Position numbers and translations under genes: made by a program. The notes below the pieces were generated by a model. That model was not told the DNA's origin. It searched no databases and saw only the letters and a program-made list of their open reading frames with translations. 64,000 nucleotides of DNA from Poecilobothrus nobilitatus (lineage: Eukaryota; Arthropoda; Insecta; Diptera; Dolichopodidae). The stretch spans positions 91,050,670 to 91,114,669 of the forward strand of contig OX352773.1 of the NCBI GenBank assembly GCA_947095535.1, written 5' to 3'. Below are positions 56,396 to 64,000 of the stretch, one piece after another (position 1 is the first letter of the stretch; the number at the start of each line of letters is the position of its first letter).

Positions 56396-58043
56396 CAGTA
56401 GTTGCGCGGGCGACGTTAAGGTTGGAGCATGCTGTCAAAATCTAGTCGTAATGTAGTCGTAAACTTATTAAAATAAAAGTACAAAAAAATGTTTTTCATT
56501 TATGTATAGATTTTCTTACTCTTAGGTAAGTCAAAATACCATGAAAATCCCATATGTCTTTAGTGTTATGTACTATACCAATGCGATACAATAGCATACG
56601 AAAATTATTCTGTCAAAAGGAGTTATTTCACTTTTCGTAGTCAAAGGTCAAAGGCACTATACACACTGAATTAAACTGCAATTATTTTAAACAATAAATA
56701 ATAAAAAAGAATTAGAATTAAAATTTATCTCATGTTTAAAATTTTTTTAATTTATTTCTTTTTAATTTTGGCTTTATTTCAAATATGGTATTAATTTAAA
56801 TAAACCCAAAAAAAAGTACAATTTGGCTTTATTGCATGTATCTGTTTTTTTCTTTAAATTAATTTTTGCGATAGTTGAAGCATCATTTCATATAATTGTA
56901 TTATTAAAATACTGATCCTTAAATCAGTATTAAAATTAAATCAAAATTTGAAAGTCCTTTATAATGGTTTTAAAGTAGCTGAGATTCAAAACGTGCTTTA
57001 TTTTTATTATAGATTCTAAATAAACTTAGGAATCACTTCTTTACTTAACTTACTTTCCTGTGTTATCAAACATAGGCCAAGTCAGGTCCGAGATCGGTTG
57101 CAAAGAAGAAGGAAAAAAAATAAAAGGTTTTATAAGAGCTTATGACAAAGTATTTTTAAAAAGTAAAATTTTAGGTTTCGTTATTTTGCTTCAAAAGCAA
57201 ATATAAAATAAATTATCATTCAATAAGAACAAAGTTTCGAAAAATTACTAAACCATAGGATGAATAATTGTTACTATTTATAGAGTGCATCAAAATTTCA
57301 ACTTTCAATAATAAAATAAATTACTTCAACAATTTTTTTTAACACAAATCTTTGATTTAAATACATATAAAATGAATTCCAAACAGTTTTTATTTCTTCA
57401 CTTTTGATTTTACTAAATATATCGTAATTTCAACAGTTCTTTAATCTTAATGGTATGATTAAATTTGGTGGCCACCTTAAAAGAAGTCAAAGAACTTTTC
57501 CGTTTTTGTTTCGTTTTTGTGAGCTTTTACTTAAAAGATTTTACTTTCAGTTCTCTTTGACAATTGAAGAAAATTTGAAGATTCTTGTAATACCTAATAT
57601 CGTAAATTATAGTTTTGTTCATTATAATCAAGAGTCATTCAAAGTAATTTCAATTGGGTTAAAAATATAAGTTTTAAAATGTGACATTGTTAATTAGTTA
57701 AGTTAATTGTATAAATAATTGTAATAGAGCATTAATTATTTTGGGTTTAGATTAATATAATATATAATTCTATTTGCTTCATTTTGTTATGATTTATTAT
57801 ATTTCACCACTTTTAGTACTTTTGTATCCTACATTTATCCATTAAATTATAATATAGCCAACAATTGTAATATAGAACTTTGTATTTGTTATATACCGAC
57901 ATAAAATAAAAGAATGAAATGCAATGATATGATAATTTATTGCATTTCCAAATAAATATGAATTGTATGTTTATAAGCAGACAAAACATTGTATTGTTGT
58001 GTCATCACTTAAAATAATTTTAATTGCATTTTTAAAAGCTTTT
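56396..58043. other. AT-rich stretch, nothing recognised
   Basis: A G/C-richer word (GTAGTTGCGCGGGCGACGTT) at 56,400-56,419 stands out. The 71-codon frame at 57,455-57,670 has no recognisable domain. No gene was supported. Confidence 0.5.
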
Positions 58044-58310
58044 TAGCATTTTATAAAAATCAAAATTTAAAAAATTTACTTATTAGTTTTACTTTGTTCG
58101 TCCGCCCGTCAGACTGTCTTTTAACAAAACTTGTAAACCGTTAAAGTTGAAACAATGATTTTAAACCACGAACAGATCTTATTAAAAACTCCTGTATGTA
58201 GATCCAACCCTGAAGGTTGGGAAAAGTTATATTTTCAAAGGTTTATTTCTCAAGTTCTGCTTAATATTTTTTCAATTTAGCGACGTCAAATAAGAGGCCC
58301 CTTTTTTAGT
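58044..58310 (-). mobile_element. Family A element, 3' half of a split copy
   Basis: On the plus strand, ACTTATTAGTTTTACTTTGT, TCGTCCGCCCGTC, AACAAAACTTGTAAACCGTT and CAAGTTCTGCTTAATATTTT plus TTCAATTTAG match the family A 3' half in reverse. The 5' part continues at 59,395-59,640 after the composite retroposon. Confidence 0.6.
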
Positions 58311-58329
58311 TTTGCAAACAATTTCAATC

Positions 58330-58397
58330 TGACTGAATGCGCAGTGGTTAAGTCGCCAACCTTTCAATCGAAGGGTCTTGGGTTCAAACCCAGGTCA
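58330..58397 (+). mobile_element. tRNA-like head of a composite retroposon
   Basis: TGACTGAATGCGCAGTGGTT, AAGTCGCC, a CCTT/AAGG stem around a loop, and CTTGGGTTCAAACCCAGG form a tRNA-like sequence. Box A is TGCGCAGTGGT-like, box B is GGTTCAAACCC with a perfect T-arm stem, and a partial acceptor stem TGAC...GTCA is present. The anticodon arm has only four pairs with C rather than T before the anticodon, so I read it as a tRNA-derived SINE head, not a working tRNA gene. AATAAAAAAAAA follows. Confidence 0.6.
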
Positions 58398-58444
58398 TAA
58401 ATAAAAAAAAAATATGTAGTACTTTTATATCATAATAATGTATA

Positions 58445-58565
58445 TCGTATAATTAATATTAGTAATAATAACAATAATAATATTAATAATAATAATAATA
58501 ATAGTAATAATAATAACAATAATAATAACAATAATTATAATAATAATAATAATAGTAATAATAAT
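58445..58565 (+). repeat. (TAA)n microsatellite
   Basis: An interrupted TAA/ATA/CAA run leads into the tandem hairpin units. A 71-codon minus-strand frame at 58,425-58,640 is just this repeat read as Ile/Thr/Val and is not a gene. Confidence 0.9.
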
Positions 58566-58955
58566 AGCTGCTACAGTAGAGCCATCTTTGGTTATATCAT
58601 GCAAGTAAGGTGTAATATACTGCTGCACGTTGTAATCCACTGATGGCGCTGACTCTGTGGTAAAATAATAATAATAATAATAATAATAGTAATAATAATA
58701 ATAGCTACTACAGTGGGGCTATCTTTGGTTATATCATGCAATTAAGGTGTTATATACTGCTGGACGTTGTAATCCACTGATGGCGGTGACTCTGTAGTAA
58801 AATAATAATAATATTAATAAGAATATTAATACCAATAATAACAGCCGCTACAGTGACAGTGGGGGTTGCCTTCAATAATTACTTGATGTAGTAATATATA
58901 TACTACTACTACATGTTGTGACGGCTTTAGTCACTGTTAGCAAAATAATAATAAT
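58566..58955 (+). repeat. Three tandem foldback units separated by (TAA)n
   Basis: Units start at 58,566, 58,703 and 58,842 (periods 137 and 139). Each opens AGC(T/C)(G/A)CTACAGT and the first two contain ATCTTTGGTTATATCATGCA, GTTGTAATCCACTGATGGCG and TGACTCTGT(G/A)GTAAAA. The two ends of a unit are inverted relatives (CTACAGT...GCCATC against GATGGC...CTCTGTAGTA), so a single strand can fold into an imperfect hairpin of about 100 bases. The third unit is more diverged. The TAA runs form the spacers. Confidence 0.75.
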
Positions 58956-59191
58956 AGGCGGATTCATTGTTTCCTTACAGTCCCACTCCCAATTCAATAT
59001 TTCCGTATCCATTTTCCTATCCTTTCCTATCCCTACTCCCTAGCCAATATACTGCGTTCGCAGGTAAGGGTTTCATCCCACTTTATTGGCTAAAGGGGGA
59101 GGTGGGTTTAGTCACTTAGAATCTGACACTACCAAGGGGAAAATTCTGCGTGTCTTTGGAAGATTCCCACCTCCCTTAGGAAAAAAAAAAA
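58956..59191 (+). mobile_element. 3' part of a composite retroposon with poly(A)
   Basis: A less AT-rich, clearly non-random stretch: GGCGGATTCATTGTTTCCTT, CTATCCCTACTCCCTAGCC, ACTGCGTTCGCAGGTAAGGG, TTATTGGCTAAAGGGGGAGG, TTAGAATCTGACACTACCAA and TCCCACCTCCCTTAGG, followed by a run of 12 A at 59,180-59,191. The poly(A) end suggests retroposition, but no coding frame or family was recognised. It may form one unit with the tRNA-like head at 58,330. Confidence 0.5.
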
Positions 59192-59394
59192 ATTAAGTAT
59201 TTAAGTATTTTATTTATTATATACATAAAATTATACAATATTTTGTTTCTTTCTTATCTTTGCAACACTTCTATAGATAAAATCCTGAAATATTGAAAGA
59301 AGAAAGACATTTTTTTTTAATTTTTTGTATTTCTTCCACCAAGAGCTATTATAGGACAAAAATTTAAAATTTGCTAAAAATTAGACAAATTGTA
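59192..59394. other. AT-rich spacer
   Basis: Nothing was recognised. It includes a repeated AAGTATTTAAGTATTTTA word directly after the poly(A). Confidence 0.45.
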
Positions 59395-59640
59395 AAGTAA
59401 AACGAAAAATTAAAGTTTCAATATTACATTTCTACAAGTGTTAACAGTTTTTCTTAATTATCCTAGCAGGGTTTCCTTAAAATTAAGAAAAGATCTCTCG
59501 ATACTTTCCAATATTTTCTAAGATACAAAATTCTAAGAAAATTTGCAAAATTTTGATACAAATCACAATACTTTAAACGGTTTTAATTATCTTTTGAAAA
59601 TTGTGCATCTTTAAAAACCTTTAATTTTATATTCCACCTT
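59395..59640 (-). mobile_element. Family A element, 5' half of a split copy
   Basis: AGTGTTAACAGTTTTTCTTA, GAAAATTGTGCATCTTTAAA and AACC plus TATTCCACCTTATTT match the family A 5' end in reverse. The 3' half lies at 58,044-58,310, so about 1 kb of other DNA sits inside this copy. Confidence 0.6.
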
Positions 59641-62071
59641 ATTTAAACTTCATTTCTGACTGGATTTGTAATAATTTTATTACATTATGATTTACGAACA
59701 TTATGAACATTTTCAAGTTATATTCGAATAATAAAATACTAGCCTCTGGCATTAAAATTCCCTGTTATTCCCTGCAATTCTCTTATATTACTGTTATCTA
59801 TACACTAATTGCATATTTTTAGGATTGATATAACTATCTTCCAATTATTTCCACCATTTGATACCATCTTTATTTTTCTTTTTGTTTTTAAACTCATTTT
59901 AAGTTTTTAATGTGTCTGAAAATGTTTTCTAATATTATTTTCCACCCTTAAGGTATTAAAATTTTCTCTTTATATTGTATGATTGTATGTACATCCATAA
60001 AAAATATAATGTTATAAATATGTAGTCTAAATTGAGTGCAAAAACTAGAAGGTAAAATAAAAATTACCGTAGGTGTGAAAAATTTCTTTTTTTTTTCTAT
60101 AATGTTTCCTGTCAATAACAGGATGTAATTGATTATAATAAAAGAAGACGAGAAAGTGTTAAAAAGGATTTAAATTTCTTTGTAAACCGACATCGTTATA
60201 AAGTGATTACAAAAATTAAAAAAAAAAAAAAAAAAAATATGTAGATCGGAATTTAATATTGATTTATAAAAATATTAGAGGATGAAAATTGTTGTAATAT
60301 TTTTTAACTATATTAAGTTTCATGTTTTAAACTTCAAGTGCTTGCATCCGTATACATTTTGTTTAAATAATAAAATTAATGCAAAATATTATTTTTCACC
60401 AATTATAGTTTTTGATGGATAAAATATTGCAAAAGGATTTAATATTTAATGAACTTTAATGAGATTCAAGAAAACCAATTTTGAAAAAGTGATTTGAGGT
60501 TAAATTGAAATTATTTTATTGAAATTTTGTTTTTTTTTTTTTCTTATTTTTATGTGAAACTTTTTAACGTATTTAAAAGTAAAAGTATTTAAACTTTCTT
60601 TAAAATTAATTATTTAATAAAAGGCTGAAAGACTTAAACATTAAAAACATTAAAAATTTGAATTTCGGTAATTTTTAAGAAAATCTCGATTAATACAAAT
60701 TTTAAACATTTTCAATTTAAAGCGTATATTTATTAAAGTTTTTGAAGAGAACTTAAATTTTATGAAATCCAGTACACTGCATACAACTTGGAATTTAATA
60801 AATCTAAATTTAGTTAAAAGCTTTTGCAGTAAAAGCGATAAGAAAAATTTAGTATGTTTTTTTTTGGCATTTGCTAGCAGACATTATTTATATATTAAAG
60901 CTTCTACTGCAAATCAATAAAGTACAAATATGAAAGGGTTGGGAAAAACATATTCCAAATTAAAATCAACTCAAGACAAAAAAAAAACGTTTTTCTAGCT
61001 AAATTTCATCAAAGAAGAACAAAAGAACCGCAACTATAAAAAAAAGGACATCAACTAATATTTGAAATATATTTCCTTTATAATTTTATTTTTAAAAATA
61101 ATATATATATATATATATAATTATAGCTACTAATCAATTTTAATTATTTTTACTTCCAATCATTAAAAAATATAAAACAATTAATTCATTCATTCATTAT
61201 CATAATTTTATATTTTTTTCTCAAATTTTCATATCTACTCTAATAACTAACACATAAAAATTTTCTTAATTTCAACATATTTTGTAAAAACTTTCAATAA
61301 CCGATACATTATTGCTTATGCTTTAAATATAAAATTTTCAGCCTGTATAATATACTGTATATCCTTTTCTCCTTTTCTATTTATTTTTTTTTTTTTTTTT
61401 TTTGAAAAAATACAAAAATTAGTTTATTATTCTGATTGAAGTGTAATTTTATTATAAATGATGAAGAACATGAAGCCAATAACCTCTATAAAATGAAGAG
61501 CAATGAAAACAAAAAAAAAAAAAAACAAACGAAAAAAAAAAGAAAATTCAATCATAATATCGAATCTGTACTGATTTTATATATTATTATTATGTAAAGA
61601 ATCTACTGAACAAATGAAAAGAATTTTACTATTAAATATTCCTCTAACCAAGTACCTATAATATTATCTATTCATATACACATACATATATATATATACT
61701 TATAGAATATAACAGGTATTATGAGAAAATGATTCTGATTTAACATCATGTATCTGTTTTGCAAAACTTTGTTTTTTTTTTTTCATTTTCATTTTAATAA
61801 TTCAAACAGGATCAGAATAAAAAAAATATTTCTTTATTAAAAATAATAGAAGAAGGAAAAAATAAAAAGAGAGAGAGAGATAGAGATGTAGAATATAATC
61901 AATTCATAGAAATAAAAATTCCTTAATATATACATACCTTAAAAATTGCAAATTTAGTTTGTAAATATATGATGAAAATCATTTTTTTTTTTTATTCCCA
62001 AAAGAATAGTATTTATTTGTATACATGATATTTTCTGATGCTATTTAACAATATTAATATGTTAATTTTAC
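59641..62071. other. AT-rich stretch without recognisable genes
   Basis: TA repeats near 61,102-61,120 and 61,687-61,700, a GAGAGAGAGATAGAGA run at 61,870-61,886, and many A/T runs. No gene or element could be supported. Confidence 0.6.
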
Positions 62072-62298
62072 AGGGTGTCTTAAGTTAGAATCTCCAAAAT
62101 TTATTATTATAAATAAATGAAAAACAAATTTTGTATTAATTTAAGTAAATTTAAATTAAATCGATTAAGGAATTGTGGGAGTGTGGGTTCAAAATTCACA
62201 TACGTCGTAAGAATAATTCCTCTTGTACATTTACAGCCACGCCTGAAAAGGAAAGACTATGTCATTTCCTTGTCACATTTATATGACAGGGGAATGAA
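62072..62298 (+). mobile_element. SINE, 5'-damaged, next to an ACAGGGTGTC motif
   Basis: From about 62,162 the SINE body is clear: GTGGGAGTGTGGGTTC, CATACGTCGTAAGAATAATT, CATTTACAGCCACGCC, TGAAAAGGAAAGACTATG, TCATTTCCTTGTCACATTTA and TATGACAGGGG. Box A is gone and box B is damaged. ACAGGGTGTCTTAAGTTAGA at 62,072 looks like a DNA-transposon end, but no inverted partner was found. The 61-codon frame at 62,117-62,302 is a by-product. Confidence 0.7.
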
Positions 62299-62993
62299 CT
62301 AAACATAAAAAAAATTATCTTATATGCTTCATATTATTTTTTAACTTCTTCTTATGTGCAACTGCCGGATACATTTATAAATCTTAAGATATTCAAAATG
62401 TATATGTTTATTTTTAAGTCGACTTCTGAAACGGAACTGAATTTTGATGATTTTCCAAAATTTTTAAAATATTCTACATATTTGTATGCAGGTGCTACAC
62501 ATTTGTTGTTGTTTTTTTTTTGTTTTTGTATATTGAAGTTGACAAAGTAACAAATATACCTAGAGATATACAGGATTTTCCTCCAAAACTTTCAAAAACT
62601 TAGTTCTAATGTGGTTCTAAGTACAGCAACCAATACAAAATATAAAATCTCTATAGATTTCGGCAAATTACACATTATTAATTAAATTGAAATTGAATGG
62701 AGATTTTTAAAAAATTGATCAAAATCGAAGGATTTTTTTATTCATAGTACAGTAGGTGTGCATTCTATTTTTTAACTAAAATTATTTCAGAAACATAAAG
62801 ACAAAATGAAATTGCACAATATTGTATAAAAACAAAAAAAAAACTTCATAAAAGTCGATATAACAGAAACTTTACAGATTCGCTTTAAAAAACTGAAAAA
62901 AATATACCAACAACATTTTGACTATTAATCTTATTTTGTTATGTTAATATTTTTTTGTTCTATATATACTTCTTATAATCATACATGAATAAA
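62299..62993. other. AT-rich stretch, nothing recognised
   Basis: The 64-codon frame at 62,356-62,550 has no recognisable domain. ATACAGGATTTTCCTCC at 62,568 is a lone element-end-like word. Confidence 0.5.
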
Positions 62994-63640
62994 CAAGGCC
63001 GTATATAAAGCCAAAAGTTTTTAAAGGCACACATTTTCAAAAAGACAAAAAAAAACATATATTAGAATTGTATTTCTTTCGCATCAACATTTTTTATTTT
63101 TCATAGAAATTTTTATGTAAGAAAAAATTGTAAAAAATCAAGCTTCAATTTTAAGGAAATCATAAGGACTTTAAAAAAAGCTGTTAACATAATATAAAAA
63201 TATAATATTGAAGCTTTCAATTTTATGACAAATTGTCCAAGTTACGAATTTTCAAACGTTGATCCCTTAGAACTGTTAAACGGGGAGAAGTAAAAGTAGT
63301 AGTAGTTTGTGATGGATCTTATGCTTATTCTGAAGAATGTTTCCCCGCTCAAAATTTCAAGATTAACTAAAATCATATACAGTAAAAAAATTAACGTTTG
63401 ATGTTTTTAATTGTAAAATAGGGTTCAACTCTGAGTGACTAACTCTGCAATGAGTGGAGCCTATATGCCTATATAAAAAAGTTGTTTCTGCAAAATTAAA
63501 TTTTTATTGAAATCTATTCATATCTTTTACATATTAATCGGTATAGAAGCTTTGTAAACAGGCGGACGAACGAAAGAACAGACGAGCAGAATGCAACTAA
63601 TAAGCAAATTTTTTTTCAATTTTTAGAAAATGTGATAAAA
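62994..63640 (+). mobile_element. Family A element, short (single-unit) copy E
   Basis: The 5' end is CAAGGCCGTATATAAAGCC plus AAAAGTTTTTAAAGGCACAC. A single internal unit follows, then GGTATAGAAGCTTTGTAAAC, AGGCGGACGAACGAAAGAAC, ATGCAACTAATAAGCAAATT and TTTTTAGAAAATGTGATAAA at the end. The terminal hairpin is eroded by substitutions. It is about 647 bases, one of the more diverged copies. Confidence 0.75.
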
Positions 63641-64000
63641 ATAAATACTTACTATATGAATATGAGGAAAAAATGTTTTTCTGAAATTTCGAAAGAAAAT
63701 AAAATAAATATATTTCTTGTTTTATGAAATGTGAGCTCTGGGTATTATGAATTTGTTAAAACTACTCTTATTTTCTTAATTTAAGTTTTTTTTATTGCAA
63801 TTTCTAGTATATTTTTTTTTTATTTGATGATTTGTTCAAAAAAAGTAGATTTTAAAGTTTTTAGTTTTTAAATTGATTTATAAGAAGCAAAGAAATATTA
63901 AATTTTTTTTTTTTGTTTTTTAATAAGGATATAAAAAGAAAAATTGCATTTTCTGTTGTTTCGTTTACATAATTTTCCTTTTGTGATTTAGAATCATAGC
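63641..64000. other. AT-rich stretch to window end
   Basis: No feature was recognised; T runs near 63,810 and 63,905. Confidence 0.55.

Noticed and set aside
58330..58397. Functional tRNA gene
   Set aside because: The T arm and box B are good, but the acceptor stem has only about five pairs, the anticodon stem four, and the base before the anticodon is not T. It reads better as a SINE head.
58425..58640. 71-codon minus-strand open frame
   Set aside because: It is the (TAA)n microsatellite and hairpin unit read as Ile/Thr/Val runs; no gene-like composition.

Overview
The window looks like non-coding nuclear DNA from a dipteran fly. It is strongly AT-rich, with long poly-A/T runs and TA, TAA and AAAC microsatellites. 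It has no convincing host gene on either strand: the longest open frames are under 100 codons, and nearly all lie in repeats or low-complexity DNA. The fly assignment rests on elements resembling the DINE-1/INE-1 (Helentron-derived) repeats of Drosophila and relatives, which have a TATACCC...GGGTATA 5' hairpin, a GTCCGTCC stretch and a short 3' hairpin. tRNA-derived SINEs and decayed non-LTR retrotransposons fit the same picture. The window could be intergenic or lie inside one or more long introns; the sequence does not decide this.

Layout. 2.8-5.4 kb: a direct duplication and the first copies of repeat family A (defined here). 5.7 kb: a small foldback element. 8.2-9.6 kb: a decayed Jockey-like reverse transcriptase (RT) fragment split by a tandem SINE with a candidate 12-bp target-site duplication, plus a degenerate SINE. 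11.7-12.2 kb: a long-arm foldback element. 12.9-15.6 kb: family A copies, one containing the 3' end of a non-LTR element. 20.5-22.6 kb: a DINE-like element and an unidentified decayed coding remnant. 24.5-27.5 kb: SINE, DINE-like and family A pieces. 28.1-31.5 kb: a tandem array (family G) split by the longest family A copy, then another DINE-like 3' end. 32.1-32.8 kb: a short family A copy. 35.6-36.3 kb: an inverted family G copy. 37.4-40.9 kb: a duplicated segment broken by insertions. 43.2-45.6 kb: two family A copies in opposite orientation. 46.9-48.1 kb: a DINE-like element split by an RNase H remnant of a non-LTR retrotransposon. 49.4 kb: a compact DINE-like element. 52-56 kb: family T and two SINEs. 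58.0-59.6 kb: a family A copy split by a composite with a tRNA-like head and three tandem hairpins. 62-63.6 kb: a SINE and a last family A copy.

No genes work together here. The biological content is a layered record of mobile-element insertion, nesting and local duplication. The most distinctive component is family A: at least ten copies or fragments, with ends that form hairpins and an internal 477-bp unit present once, twice or three times. All repeat calls were made by reading and matching the sequence by eye. Family names other than SINE, DINE-like and non-LTR are local labels, not database names.
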